Shown: in pieces, positions 25,449-34,873 of the stretch | How the letters are laid out: each line of letters opens with the position of its first letter | How positions within the stretch are numbered: position 1 is the stretch's first letter | Assembly (NCBI GenBank): GCA_937951625.1 | Contig: CALFBP010000023.1 | Coordinates: 1-54,361, forward strand | Reading direction: 5' to 3' | DNA: 54,361 nucleotides | Source of the DNA: an uncultured Thermoguttaceae bacterium | GTDB lineage: Bacteria; Planctomycetota; Planctomycetia; Pirellulales; Thermoguttaceae | Program-made: the position numbers and the translations under genes | Notes under the pieces: generated by a model | Databases searched by the model: none | Told to the model about the DNA's origin: nothing | What the model saw: the letters and a program-made list of their open reading frames with translations, nothing else

Positions 25449-26861
25449 TTAAATCTCGGTCCACGCGCCAGGGACGGGGGCCGGGTAACGGCCATTGGCG
25501 TCGGCCTGGACGGGGGCGGGGCTGTCAGGGGTGAGGTTGGCGGCGTCCGCGAAGAACTGAAACTTCGAGGCCATCGCTTCCTCCCAGGTAACGACCTTTC
25601 CCGTATGAACCGCCGCTCGGCCCATGATCGCGCCGAGATTCGATAGGGCTGCCCGCCGGGCCTCGTTGTGCGGCCGGTCGTTGCGGATCGCATCCAACAG
25701 CACGTTCCACTCGGCTTGCCAGGGATTCACTTTCTCGGGAGGCGGCTTCCAGGCCACGTTGTCGCTGTCGATGCGCTGGTCCTTGTAAATCACTCCGTTG
25801 GGTGCGTGGATATTACCCGAAAACCGCGCAGCACACTTCGTGCCGTGCAAATAGGTGACGAAATCGTTATGGCAGTTTGGGATATAGCGGCCGGTCACTT
25901 GGGCCTTCGAGCCATCGGCAAAGGTGTACTCGATGGCGTAGCTGTCGAGGTTCTGGCTGCAATCCGTGCTGCCGGCGTAACGTCCGCCCACGCCATGCGC
26001 CGCCACGGGCCAGGCATCCTTGATCCAGAAGCATTCGTCGATTTGATGGATCATCAATTCGATGAAGATACCGCCGGAAGACCATAGGAACTGGTAGGGG
26101 CGACCGGGACTGAGCTGCCAGAGCAGCTCATTTTGATCTCGGGGAAAGGGGCCCATGCGGTAGCCTGGATCCATGCGATAGGCACGCATCAAGAGAACAT
26201 CGCCCACCGCGCCGTCGCGGATTTTCTGGATCATTGCTTGCCGGGCGGAGGAGTGCCGCGCCATGAGGCCGGCGCCGATTTTGAGGTTCTTTTTTTCAGC
26301 GACCTCCCCCGCCCGAAGAATCTTGTGCACCCCGCCGGGATCGGCCGCGAAGTTCTTTTCCATGAAGACATGGACGCCTTTTTCCACGGCATATTCGAGA
26401 TGGACTGCGCGAAAGCCGGCATGGGTAGCGAGGATGGCCACGTCGCCCGGCCGGAGGCAGTCGATCGCCTTGCGGTAGGCATCGAACCCCTGGAATCGTC
26501 GCTCCTTGGGCACATCGATGCGGTCGCCAAAGAGCTTGCTCATGGTAGCGTGCGACTGTTCCAGTCGGGCGGGGATCAGATCGGCCATGGCCACCAGCTT
26601 TACCGGCCCGGTGGATGCGGCGTTTTCTTCGCCTTCGAGCCGGAAGCGGTCATCGACCACCAGCCCGCCAGCCGACAGGGCATTGGCCACGGCCCCACAG
26701 CCTCGCCCGCCGCAACCGATGAGGGCCAAGCGGATCGTGTTGTCCTCGCCCGCGTGGACGTGGGGAATGGCCACGCCTGCCAGCGCCGAGGCCCCGACCA
26801 ATCGGCCCGTCTGCTTCAGAAACTCCCGCCGCGGCGACTTCGTTTTGCTCGTCTCGCTCAT
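25449..26861 (-). CDS. Tat-exported Gfo/Idh/MocA-family oxidoreductase
   Basis: This 470-aa protein has a twin-arginine leader (SPRREFLKQTGRLVGASALAGVAIP) and then a Rossmann fold with IRLALIGCGGRGCGAV as the NAD(P) loop. GVHVFMEKNFAADPGGVHKILRAG carries the conserved EK(N)F variant of the EKP motif. GGIFIELMIHQIDECFWI, with its HQ(I)D, is the typical catalytic region of planctomycete oxidoreductases annotated as dehydrogenases. They are thought to act on sugars or inositols. The C terminus ends in a Pro-rich tail. Confidence 0.88.
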   Translation of the reverse strand: MSETSKTKSPRREFLKQTGRLVGASALAGVAIPHVHAGEDNTIRLALIGCGGRGCGAVANALSAGGLVVDDRFRLEGEENAASTGPVKLVAMADLIPARLEQSHATMSKLFGDRIDVPKERRFQGFDAYRKAIDCLRPGDVAILATHAGFRAVHLEYAVEKGVHVFMEKNFAADPGGVHKILRAGEVAEKKNLKIGAGLMARHSSARQAMIQKIRDGAVGDVLLMRAYRMDPGYRMGPFPRDQNELLWQLSPGRPYQFLWSSGGIFIELMIHQIDECFWIKDAWPVAAHGVGGRYAGSTDCSQNLDSYAIEYTFADGSKAQVTGRYIPNCHNDFVTYLHGTKCAARFSGNIHAPNGVIYKDQRIDSDNVAWKPPPEKVNPWQAEWNVLLDAIRNDRPHNEARRAALSNLGAIMGRAAVHTGKVVTWEEAMASKFQFFADAANLTPDSPAPVQADANGRYPAPVPGAWTEI

Positions 26862-26904
26862 GGTGTAGGCTTTCTCCTCGTGGTATTGGCCACTAATCGG
26901 CGCA

Positions 26905-26930
26905 GGTAAACAGACGCCCTCTTTGGGCGC
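26905..26930 (-). terminator. candidate terminator after the propeller-cytochrome gene
   Basis: On the minus strand, GCGCCC and GGGCGT flank a short AAAGA loop and are followed by CTGTTTACC. It lies about 95 bp past the stop of the gene at 27023 and about 45 bp before the Gfo/Idh/MocA start, so it may separate the two. The T-run is short. Confidence 0.4.
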
Positions 26931-27022
26931 TGTGCTTTCCTCGACCGTTCTCGGATTCGCTTGTTCTTCCAGAGTCCGCTATGCCGCCGGCGGGGTGGTC
27001 GCGGTCGGCCTGCTCGCCCTCC

Positions 27023-28951
27023 TCACAGGGAGAGCACGAATTCCGCTAGGTCGTTGATCTCCTGTTCGGTCAATTTTTCCACGGCGCCCTGCTTGCGCCC
27101 GTGTTTGCCGTCCTTGAGCAACTCCTGAATAGTCACATAGCGACCGTCGTGGAGGTAGGGCGCGGTACGCCAGCATTCGATCAGTTGCGGCGTGTCGAAG
27201 TCCGCGCGGCGATCGTATTGACCTTTCGATTCCACGTCGTGCATGAGGCGGTCGGTGTAGTGCGGCTCGGGGTGGCAGACGGCGCAGCCCACCTTTTCGC
27301 TGAAAAAGAGTTCCCGGCCGCGCTGGGCCGCGGGGCTGAGCTGGCCGTTGACCAGATAGGGGCTGGGGATCGGCTTGAGGGCCTTCAAATACTCGTCGAT
27401 GGCGGCCGCGTCCTCATCCGGGCGGACGGCGAATTGGATGTGCGTGATGCCTGAGCGGACCGCCGATTCCGCGTTTGGTCGCACGCCTTCCCACATCGCC
27501 GGCGGCGTGGCGTGGGCGAGCAGCATACTCTTGTTGTTTTTCGGGTTGCCTAGGCCGTCGTTCATCAAGTCCCAGTTCAAGGCGTCGGCCCGGGCGTCGG
27601 GGTGGCAGCTCGCGCAGCTTTGCCAATGCTGAAAGCAAAGGTCCGCGTCATTGAAAAACATGTAGCCGCGGCGCGTGACCGTCAACTTCGGTTCCGGACC
27701 CAAGGGAACGATGGTGACTTGCTTTTCGGGCTTCGGGCTGAAATCGACGATGGCCAGGTTGTCGCTGAAGTACAAGGCCACATAGGCCTTCGTGCCGATC
27801 ACAGCCAGGCCCCGCGGACCGTTGACCAAAGGCCCGGTCGTCTGGGGGGCGAATAGCGGCGAACTTTGCAGGCGGATCCGCCGCCGCAAGTCGACGAGAA
27901 AGGCCAGGTCGTTCGGCACGTCGGCCTGCGTGGCCGACGAAAAGCTGCCCCGGTTGTCGTATGGCTTGCCCGGCTCCGCCGGCTTGGCCTCGACAGGAAT
28001 TTTCGAAAGCTTATCGAGAACACCGGGCATATTGATGACGCTGACCTCGTGGGTGCCCGCGTGCGTGACGCAAACGTGCCTGCCATCGGCCGTGACCGCC
28101 ACGCCCCACGGGTTGGCCGCCCCGAGGTCCACGTCGTCCAACAGCACGGTGTTGATCAGCTTTTTGGCCGCCACGTCGAGGATCGACAAGGCGTTCGTAT
28201 TCATCCAGCCGCGTTCCAACTGGGTGGTGGGCATTTGATAGCGGGCGAGGATGTGGGTGACGTAGGCGTGCTTCCCGTCTGGCGACACGCACACACCGTG
28301 CAGGTTCGTGCTCCCATTGGGCAGACGAACGGCCGTCGCCTGATTCGTCGCCGTGTCGATCACGCTGACCACCGCGGCCACGTCGTAGGAGTCCGAGCGG
28401 TCGGTCGGCAACTGGTTCGCCACGAGCACTGTCTTGCCGTCGGGCGTGATGGCCATGGCTACGGGCTCGCGGCTGACCGGTATGCGAGCGATTTCCTTTT
28501 TGGCCTCCAGATCAATCACCGACACATTGTTGTTGAAGCGGTTGGCCACGTAGAGCCGCTTTCCGTCAGGGCTGACCACCGGGGCCGTGGGCGTATGGCC
28601 GACCGGAATGGTTGCTGTAACCTGCCCCGATCCGACCTCAACCACCCTCACCGTGCCCTGCGGCAGCCCGAACGTGACGTAGAATTTGGCGCCATCCGGA
28701 CTGAGGGCCAAGCCGGTGGGATCGGCGGGCAAGGAAATCGTCCGAGCCAGCTTGCCGCTTGCCGCCTCCACCACGGCAATCTGTCCTGCATCGATGCAAA
28801 GGACATAAAGCAAACCGCCATCTTTAGCGGCGACCACCTCGGCTGGCCCAAGATACTCGCCCGTCTCGGCATAAGGATACGCAAAGCCAAGGCCGGCCGC
28901 TTTTCCGAGGATCGCGAGAACGACAATCGGGGTCCAAGCACGATGCATCAT
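27023..28951 (-). CDS. exported YVTN beta-propeller fused to c-type cytochrome
   Basis: This 642-aa protein has a signal peptide (PIVVLAILGKAAGLGFA), then an YncE-like beta-propeller over about residues 30-430. Repeats include LALSPDGAKFYVTFG, VVSPDGKRLYVANRFNNNVSVID, AITPDGKTVLVANQL and VAVTADGRHVCVTHAGTHEVSVIN. Two haem-binding sites follow: CASCHPDARAD and CAVCHPEPHYTD, with the later RTAPYLHDGRYVTIQELL segment typical of di-haem cytochrome-peroxidase/MauG-like domains. It should be periplasmic and redox active. Planctomycetes have many such fusions, and the partner is not known. The start is the first ATG; a second ATG follows directly. Confidence 0.88.
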   Translation of the reverse strand: MMHRAWTPIVVLAILGKAAGLGFAYPYAETGEYLGPAEVVAAKDGGLLYVLCIDAGQIAVVEAASGKLARTISLPADPTGLALSPDGAKFYVTFGLPQGTVRVVEVGSGQVTATIPVGHTPTAPVVSPDGKRLYVANRFNNNVSVIDLEAKKEIARIPVSREPVAMAITPDGKTVLVANQLPTDRSDSYDVAAVVSVIDTATNQATAVRLPNGSTNLHGVCVSPDGKHAYVTHILARYQMPTTQLERGWMNTNALSILDVAAKKLINTVLLDDVDLGAANPWGVAVTADGRHVCVTHAGTHEVSVINMPGVLDKLSKIPVEAKPAEPGKPYDNRGSFSSATQADVPNDLAFLVDLRRRIRLQSSPLFAPQTTGPLVNGPRGLAVIGTKAYVALYFSDNLAIVDFSPKPEKQVTIVPLGPEPKLTVTRRGYMFFNDADLCFQHWQSCASCHPDARADALNWDLMNDGLGNPKNNKSMLLAHATPPAMWEGVRPNAESAVRSGITHIQFAVRPDEDAAAIDEYLKALKPIPSPYLVNGQLSPAAQRGRELFFSEKVGCAVCHPEPHYTDRLMHDVESKGQYDRRADFDTPQLIECWRTAPYLHDGRYVTIQELLKDGKHGRKQGAVEKLTEQEINDLAEFVLSL

Positions 28952-29252
28952 GGAACGACTCCTACTAACCTCTTAAACCACAAACGCTGCTGTTCACTGC
29001 CAATATAAAACCACTGCAACCCGGTGTCGACGCGCACAACGAAATTATTTCACTTGTTTTCTAAACCCTCACGCGTTGGGGGAAACCCTTTCCCGCCGCT
29101 CCTTTGCCAGACACGACCGAACCAAGACGGACTTTAATACCTCTTCTCGTGGGTATAGGGTACTTTCATTTGGGTACGCATCGGTCTGGGCAAATTGCTA
29201 TCCTCCTGCTCCCTCCCGACTCAAGTCGAGCGCGTTTGCGAGGGATGAAATC
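28952..29252. other. 301-bp divergent intergenic region
   Basis: It lies between the cytochrome fusion (-) and the DUF2062-like gene (+). The region is AT-richer than its surroundings and likely holds both promoters, but no hexamer pair was convincing. No gene or RNA was recognised. Confidence 0.4.
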
Positions 29253-29768
29253 ATGGGCCGATGGATTTGGGGACCGCTGCGCAAATTGGTGGAGGTGTTC
29301 ACGGGCGGGGGATCGGCGGAGTCGATTGCCCTGGGGTTCGCCTTGGGAATGATGGTGGGATTGATGCCGAAAGGAAACCTGACGGCCGCCGCCGTGTCGC
29401 TATTCATTTTGGCCACGCATGCCAATCTGGCCGCCGCTGCCCTTTCGGGTTTCGCGTTTTCTTGGGCAGGCGTTTGGACCGATCCTTTAGCGCATCGCAT
29501 CGGATCGGCCATCTTGACCAAGCCCGCTTGGCAACAGACGTTCGCTCGAATCTACGAACTGCCGCTGATGCCGTGGACGGCCCTGAACAACACGGTGGTG
29601 CTCGGCAGTCTGGTCCTAGCGCTGGTGCTTTTCTATCCCGTCTATCGTATCACTTGGCTGGTCTTTTACCGGCATCAGGCCCCGATTGCCGAGAAACTTC
29701 GAGAATACCGAATCGACAAACTGTTGGCGGGTGCGGAGGCGGTGGCGAAACACCGCGGGCAGACTTAA
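29253..29768 (+). CDS. TIGR03546/DUF2062-type small membrane protein
   Basis: This 171-aa inner-membrane protein has three or four hydrophobic helices (ESIALGFALGMMVGLMPKGNL, LAAAALSGFAFSWAGVWTDPL, VVLGSLVLALVLFYPVYRITW). GFALGMMVGLMPKGNLTAAAVSLFIL is the core of the TIGR03546 model. The gene downstream, 192 bp away, is the TIGR03545 partner; the two families are known to occur as a pair in bacteria with outer membranes. The function of the pair is unknown. ATG 29253 follows AGGGA at about ten bases. Confidence 0.8.
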   Translation: MGRWIWGPLRKLVEVFTGGGSAESIALGFALGMMVGLMPKGNLTAAAVSLFILATHANLAAAALSGFAFSWAGVWTDPLAHRIGSAILTKPAWQQTFARIYELPLMPWTALNNTVVLGSLVLALVLFYPVYRITWLVFYRHQAPIAEKLREYRIDKLLAGAEAVAKHRGQT

Positions 29769-29960
29769 GGGCCCGCCTACAGGCAGGCTTCCCTTCCGCA
29801 CTATCCGATGGGAGAACCATGCACCACCTGACGCCGCTTTACACAACGGTGCTCAAACGACGCCCCCGTCGCAGAGATGGTAACGCGCTTTGTTGCTGTC
29901 GATGCCCCATGCTTTGGACTTGAATCGATCTTCGGCTGATCAGCCTGGGATTTCTGCGTT

Positions 29961-31781
29961 ATGATCCGCTGGTCCTATTTGATCCCCCGATTGGTCCTCC
30001 TGACGATCTGCGTCCTTGTTGTTTGGCGTTGGCTCGATCCCTTGCTCCAATGGACATTGGTGCGGCTAGGCGAGCGGATCGCGGGCGCGAAATTCGAAGT
30101 TGGGGAAGTCGTCACGCGGCTACCAGCGGCCGAATTGACGCTTCGCGATGTGCAAGTGGCCAACGCCCGAAATCCCGCCAGAAACCTCTTCGAGGCCGAC
30201 GAGATCGCCGTCGGCGTCAACGTCAACGCCTTACTGAAACGGAAGCTGGTGATCCGCGAGGGCCGTATCACGGGGCTCCGCATCGGCACGGCGAGAGCGA
30301 CTTCCGGAGTGCGGGAACCGAGAAAACGCTTGCTGGACTGGTTGCCGGACGAGCTGGCGATCCGCCTAGATCCGGCACCTCTGGTCGATTTCGGCAAAAC
30401 TTGGCTCGATCGCTTCGCTATCTTGCTCAAACAACGGATTGAGGAAGAGGTCGAGCAGCTCGAAAGCGTCCAGTTGGCCCGCGAGCTGACTAAGCGATGG
30501 CCGGCCGAAGTCAACCGCATGGAGTCCCGTATCGAAACGCTCAAGGCCCGCGCCGACCGGCTGCAAGATCTCGTCAAGAATGCCAGCGCAAATCCGTTGG
30601 AGAATTTGGGGCGGGCCCAACAGATTATCGCCGAGGTCGACGCGCTCCACCGCGAGATCAAGGAGCTACGTGAGGAAATCGAGCGTCTCCGCGAGCAGGC
30701 CTTTCGGGACCGGGACGCGATCCTCACGGCGCAGCAAAATGATTTGCGGCGGATTCGGGAACAATTGCGGCTGGATGATTTGGAATCGGGCGGGCTGTCC
30801 GAGTATTTGTTGGGCCGGGATTTGCACCGACGCTTGCAACTTGTGGCCCAATGGATGCGCTGGCTCCGCGAATACTGGCCTGCCGACGCCACGGACATGT
30901 TCCCGACACCTAGCCCGACTCGGGCACGGGGAGTCGATGTCATGTTCGCCGGTCTGACGCCTGAACCGAACCTCTTGATCCGTTCGCTGCGGATCGACGG
31001 AGAGGGCCAAGCCCGAGGCGAGCGATTCGAATTTCTTGGCACCGTCCAAGGACTGACTTCGCAGCCGCGGTTATACGGGCAACCGACGGCGCTGCATGTC
31101 GAAGTCCGCGGCGCCGTGTCTCTGCAAATCGACGCCGTGCTGGACCGGACGCAAACGATTGCCCGCGATCACCTCACCGTGGAGTGTCCGGGTTTGCCTC
31201 AACCAGAACGCTTCTTCGGGAAACCCGAACAGATTGCGCTGGTAGTCTCGCCCGGTGACCTCCGTTTCTCGCTTCGCCTGGAGTTGGAGGGGGATCGTTT
31301 GTCTGGCCGGATGTTCGTCCACCAAGAGGGCGTGGAACTGAAGCCCACGTTGGCCCCCGCCTACGGTGGACAAGCCTTGGCCGATCGACTCCGCGAAGCC
31401 CTGCAAAGCGTGCGGACTCTGGAAGCCACCGCCCAACTCTCAGGCACGCTGCAAAAACCCGAATTTCAAGTCCAATCCACGCTCGGCCCTCAACTGGCTC
31501 AAGCGCTCCAAAATCTTTTCTTCCGGGAATTGGAATCGCGGCGCGAGGAGTTTACGCGGCTCGTTCAGGCCAAGGTGCGGGAGGAAATGGATCGGTTCGA
31601 GCAACTGTTCGTGGCCAAGCAGCAAAGGTTGCTGGCCCGGCTGCAAAAAAGCGGCGTCGACGTGACGCAATTGCGGGAGATCGCCTCGCGTCAAGTGCCT
31701 CCCCTCGATCGGCTGATCGAGAAGAATCTGCCGAAGGAACTGGAGCGGAAGCTCCCAGCGGAACTGCGCTTGCGGTTTTGA
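29961..31781 (+). CDS. TIGR03545-type AsmA-like membrane protein
   Basis: This 606-aa protein has an N-terminal membrane helix (YLIPRLVLLTICVLVVWRWL), then an AsmA/DUF748-like beta domain, GAKFEVGEVVTRLPAAELTLRDVQVAN and LFEADEIAVGVNVNALLKRKLV. A long coiled coil spans about residues 165-275 (NRMESRIETLKARADRLQDLV, EVDALHREIKELREEIERLREQ), followed by beta-rich regions and a C-terminal helical section. It should span the periplasm. By analogy with AsmA-like bridge proteins it could help lipid or envelope traffic, with the upstream TIGR03546 protein as its partner. This is inference. Confidence 0.82.
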   Translation: MIRWSYLIPRLVLLTICVLVVWRWLDPLLQWTLVRLGERIAGAKFEVGEVVTRLPAAELTLRDVQVANARNPARNLFEADEIAVGVNVNALLKRKLVIREGRITGLRIGTARATSGVREPRKRLLDWLPDELAIRLDPAPLVDFGKTWLDRFAILLKQRIEEEVEQLESVQLARELTKRWPAEVNRMESRIETLKARADRLQDLVKNASANPLENLGRAQQIIAEVDALHREIKELREEIERLREQAFRDRDAILTAQQNDLRRIREQLRLDDLESGGLSEYLLGRDLHRRLQLVAQWMRWLREYWPADATDMFPTPSPTRARGVDVMFAGLTPEPNLLIRSLRIDGEGQARGERFEFLGTVQGLTSQPRLYGQPTALHVEVRGAVSLQIDAVLDRTQTIARDHLTVECPGLPQPERFFGKPEQIALVVSPGDLRFSLRLELEGDRLSGRMFVHQEGVELKPTLAPAYGGQALADRLREALQSVRTLEATAQLSGTLQKPEFQVQSTLGPQLAQALQNLFFRELESRREEFTRLVQAKVREEMDRFEQLFVAKQQRLLARLQKSGVDVTQLREIASRQVPPLDRLIEKNLPKELERKLPAELRLRF

Positions 31782-31900
31782 CGGCTTGCCTCGAACCCCG
31801 CCGCTGGGAATCCCGTTGTTCATCGCCCTGTTGTCGGCACTACCCAGGCTTTGGAATTGATAAGGGGCGCAGCAAAGCGTGGACCGCCCAAAGGTTCGTG

Positions 31901-31929
31901 TTGTCGAGCCTAACGCCTGGAGATATAAT
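31901..31929 (+). promoter_or_regulatory. sigma70-type promoter for ispF
   Basis: TTGTCG (31901-31906), a 17-bp spacer and a perfect TATAAT (31924-31929) precede ispF, whose start at 31982 would have a leader of about 45 bases. Confidence 0.65.
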
Positions 31930-31981
31930 CCGAGGCGCCGTGCGTTGCTAAAGGTTTACTGGATTGGGAGATAGGAATACG

Positions 31982-32467
31982 TTGGGCATTCGGGTGGGGA
32001 TCGGTCACGATACGCATCGGGTTCGTCCAGGAGGGCCATTGCGCCTGGGTGGGTTGGATATACCCCACGACAGGGAATCGGTGGGACATAGCGATGCCGA
32101 CGTGCTACTCCACGCGATCATTGACGCCCTGCTGGGGGCCGCCGCACTCGGCGACATTGGCGAGATGTTCCCCGACACCGATCCGTCGCATCGCGGCCGG
32201 GATTCGGCCGAGATGCTCCGGGCGGCCCGCGATGCCGTGACCGCGGCCGGTTGGGAAATCACCAACATCGACTGCATCGTGTTCGCCGAGCGACCGAGAC
32301 TGGGGCCGTTGAAGCGGGACATGCAACGACGTGTGGCGGAAATCCTAGGAATCGACCCTTCCCAGATAGGAATCAAAGCGAAGACGGGCGAAGGCCTCGA
32401 CGCGGTCGGCCGGCAGGAGGCCGTGGCGGCGCAGTGCGCGGCGTTATTGCAGAAGCGCGAAAGTTAG
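31982..32467 (+). CDS. ispF: 2-C-methyl-D-erythritol 2,4-cyclodiphosphate synthase
   Basis: The product is about 161 aa and carries out the fifth step of the MEP isoprenoid pathway, releasing CMP from CDP-ME-2-phosphate in a zinc-dependent trimer. RVGIGHDTHRV supplies the metal-binding Asp and His; GHSDADVLLHAIIDALLGAAALGDIGEMFPDTDP is the classical core; IGIKAKTGEGLDAVGRQEAVAAQ is the substrate loop at the end. No ATG is available. TTG 31982 gives the usual N terminus; TTG 31964 would add six residues. The cysS gene follows on the same strand. Confidence 0.95.
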   Translation: MGIRVGIGHDTHRVRPGGPLRLGGLDIPHDRESVGHSDADVLLHAIIDALLGAAALGDIGEMFPDTDPSHRGRDSAEMLRAARDAVTAAGWEITNIDCIVFAERPRLGPLKRDMQRRVAEILGIDPSQIGIKAKTGEGLDAVGRQEAVAAQCAALLQKRES

Positions 32468-32563
32468 CGCGGAGCCTTGCATCGCTGCACGCCGTTTGCG
32501 GCTAACCCCCACGCCATGATGACGACCAACGAGCGGTTTGCATTCGGAGGCACCAAGAAAACG

Positions 32564-34114
32564 ATGATCCGAGTCTACAACACGCTGAGTAAGACGAAGG
32601 AACTCTTTCAGACCGTCCAGCCGGGCAAGGTTGGCATCTATCTGTGCGGACCCACGGTTTACAAGCCGAGCCACATCGGGCACATGGTCGGGCCGGTGAT
32701 CTTCGATGCGATCAAGCGCTATCTGACCTACTCCGGCTACCAGGTGACGTTGGTGATCAACATCACAGACGTGGACGACAAATTGATCGCCGAATCCAAC
32801 GCCCGAAAGATCCCCATGGCGCAGTTGGCCGAGGAGATGATCGCCGACTACATGGCCAACCTCAAAGCGTTGGAGATCGACACAGTCGATCACTTTCCGC
32901 GGGCCACGGAGCACATCGGCCATATTATCGAGTTCACCCAAGACTTGCTGGAGAAGGGATTTGCCTACGAGTCGGAGGGCGACGTGTACTTCGACGTGAG
33001 CAAGCTGGAGGACTACGGGAAACTGAGTCACCGGACCTTGGAATCAATGCAGGTCGAGGGCGGCTCGACCGCCGAACGCAAGCGCAATGCGGCGGATTTC
33101 GCTTTGTGGAAGAGCGCCAAGCCAGGCGAACCGTCGTGGCCCAGCCCCTGGGGAAACGGGCGGCCAGGGTGGCACATCGAATGCTCGGTGATGAGCGGTC
33201 GGCTGCTGGGCGAGACGTTTGACATTCACGGCGGCGGGCTGGACCTGGTCTTCCCGCACCATGAGAACGAAATCGCCCAAAGCCAGGCCCGCTTCGGAAA
33301 GCTCATGGCCCGCTACTGGATGCACAACGGTCTGATGCAGGCCTCGGACGAAATCGGCAAGGTAGGCGGACGCCACACGCGGCCCGCCGAGGGCGATCGC
33401 GAAGCTCAAGAGAAAGGCAAGATCAGCAAGTCCCGCGGGGCCAGCCCGTTCCGCGAGCTGTTGAAAGATTTCGACCCCGAAACGATCCGTTTCTTTCTGC
33501 TCTCCACGCATTACCGCCGGCCCATCGACTTCAGCGAGGCCAGGATTCGCGAGGTGGAAACCGGCCTAGGGACGTTTTATCGCTTCTTTAAGCGATTCCA
33601 GCGTGTGACCGGCAAAAGCTTTTACGACATCGTTCCCGCCGCGCGGCGCACGGACGGCGAGTTCGATCCGCAGAATGATCCGTTGTTGAAGGACGTGGCC
33701 GAGCATCGCGAACGGTTTCTGGAGGCGATGGACGACGATTTCAACACGGGCGGCGCCGTGGGGATTTTGTTCGACATGCTTCGCCGCCTGAACAAGTTCG
33801 TCGATGACGAAAGGCTCGAAGACCCGGCCCAACGCGATCCCTCCCGGCTCGCCGCCCTGGAGCGTGGCGTCAAGACGCTGCGTGAGCTGGCAGCGACGCT
33901 GGGTCTGTTTCGCACTCCGCGAGTGGAAAAGCCCGCGGCCGACGGCGATGCCCTTACCGGTAAGCTGATCGATCTTTTGGTGGAAGTCCGCGCCGAGGCC
34001 CGCAAGGCCAAGAATTTCGCCGCCGCCGATAAGATCCGCGATCGCCTGGCTGCCTTGGGCGTAATCCTCGAAGACCGGCCGGGCGGCACGGAATGGACCG
34101 TGGCGAAGGGATGA
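32564..34114 (+). CDS. cysS: cysteinyl-tRNA synthetase
   Basis: This enzyme of about 516 aa charges tRNA-Cys. Zinc ligands are visible in YLCGPTVYKPSHIGHM (with the HIGH motif as SHIGHM), in HIECSVMSG and in HHENEIAQ; KISKSRG stands for KMSKS. The stretch between WMHNGLMQ and KISKS is longer than usual, about 25 residues with several Gly and Arg (GKVGGRHTRPAEGDREAQ). The C-terminal KAKNFAAADKIRDRLAALGVILEDRP is normal. ATG 32564 matches the family start; in-frame ATGs at 32516 and 32519 would add about 15 residues. The stop overlaps the ruvC start (ATGA). Confidence 0.95.
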   Translation: MIRVYNTLSKTKELFQTVQPGKVGIYLCGPTVYKPSHIGHMVGPVIFDAIKRYLTYSGYQVTLVINITDVDDKLIAESNARKIPMAQLAEEMIADYMANLKALEIDTVDHFPRATEHIGHIIEFTQDLLEKGFAYESEGDVYFDVSKLEDYGKLSHRTLESMQVEGGSTAERKRNAADFALWKSAKPGEPSWPSPWGNGRPGWHIECSVMSGRLLGETFDIHGGGLDLVFPHHENEIAQSQARFGKLMARYWMHNGLMQASDEIGKVGGRHTRPAEGDREAQEKGKISKSRGASPFRELLKDFDPETIRFFLLSTHYRRPIDFSEARIREVETGLGTFYRFFKRFQRVTGKSFYDIVPAARRTDGEFDPQNDPLLKDVAEHRERFLEAMDDDFNTGGAVGILFDMLRRLNKFVDDERLEDPAQRDPSRLAALERGVKTLRELAATLGLFRTPRVEKPAADGDALTGKLIDLLVEVRAEARKAKNFAAADKIRDRLAALGVILEDRPGGTEWTVAKG

Positions 34115-34704
34115 TGGCCAGCCGACACGAAAACCCTGCATTGAACGGTGCGGATGCTTGCGTTCGCATCCTCGGCGTGGATCCGGGACTGAACATTACC
34201 GGATACGGCGTGCTGGAAGCAAGCGACGGCAGATTGCGGCTCTGCGAAGCGGGGGTCATTCGTGGGCGCTGCCACGGATCGCTCGTGGAGCGGCTTGCCG
34301 AAATCCACGCTGGCATTCGCGATGTGATCGCTTCGCTACGCCCTTCGGTGATGGCCTTGGAAGAACTGTATTCACACTATGACCGACCTCGCACGGCGAT
34401 TCTCATGGGCCATGCCCGCGGCGTGATTTGTCTCGCCGCCGCGGAGTCGGGCATCTCAGTCTCCCCCTATCCGGCGACGCAGATCAAAAAGGTGCTCACC
34501 GGATCGGGCAGGGCGTCGAAATCGCAAATGCAGAGGGCAATCCAATACGAATTGGGGCTCGGTCAATTACCCGAACCAGCCGACGTGGCCGATGCCTTGG
34601 CCGTGGCCTTGTGCCACTTCTATCTCAAGGGAAGACCCGCGCTGAAGCAAAAACCCGTGGGCACTGCCTTCGCAGGCGGGACTACGACGAATCACCGCCC
34701 ATGA
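34111..34704 (+). CDS. ruvC: crossover junction endodeoxyribonuclease RuvC
   Basis: This 197-aa nuclease resolves Holliday junctions together with RuvAB. The four acidic residues of the RNase H-like fold are visible: Asp in ILGVDPGLNITGYGV, Glu in ALEELYSHYDRP, and the two Asp of PADVADALAVALCH. SPYPATQIKKVLTGSGRASKSQMQ is the DNA-contacting segment. The start overlaps the cysS stop, so the two are translationally coupled. An N-terminal extension of about 18 polar residues is unusual. ruvA and ruvB are not nearby. Confidence 0.95.
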   Translation: MMASRHENPALNGADACVRILGVDPGLNITGYGVLEASDGRLRLCEAGVIRGRCHGSLVERLAEIHAGIRDVIASLRPSVMALEELYSHYDRPRTAILMGHARGVICLAAAESGISVSPYPATQIKKVLTGSGRASKSQMQRAIQYELGLGQLPEPADVADALAVALCHFYLKGRPALKQKPVGTAFAGGTTTNHRP

Positions 34705-34843
34705 GCTTGTGCGACCTGAGTTGCTCACCGGATGGGCAGGGGGGCGAATTCGCCGATTCAAGGGGCGATCCAAGGGGCGATCCAAGCGGCTGGGCGAAGG
34801 GAAAGCCAGCGGTTCGAGCGATGCCGGCGGGGTGATCCCTGAA

Positions 34844-34873
34844 GGCAGCGGCAATAACTCAGTTGCGGCTGCC
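34844..34873. terminator. candidate bidirectional terminator between ruvC and the 844-aa hydrolase
   Basis: GGCAGC-G-GCAA and TTGC-G-GCTGCC form a 10-bp stem with one G/G mismatch and an 8-base loop between two converging genes. It covers the stop of the minus-strand gene. There is no T-run, so its strength is uncertain. Just upstream, GGGGCGATCCAA occurs twice in tandem. Confidence 0.4.
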
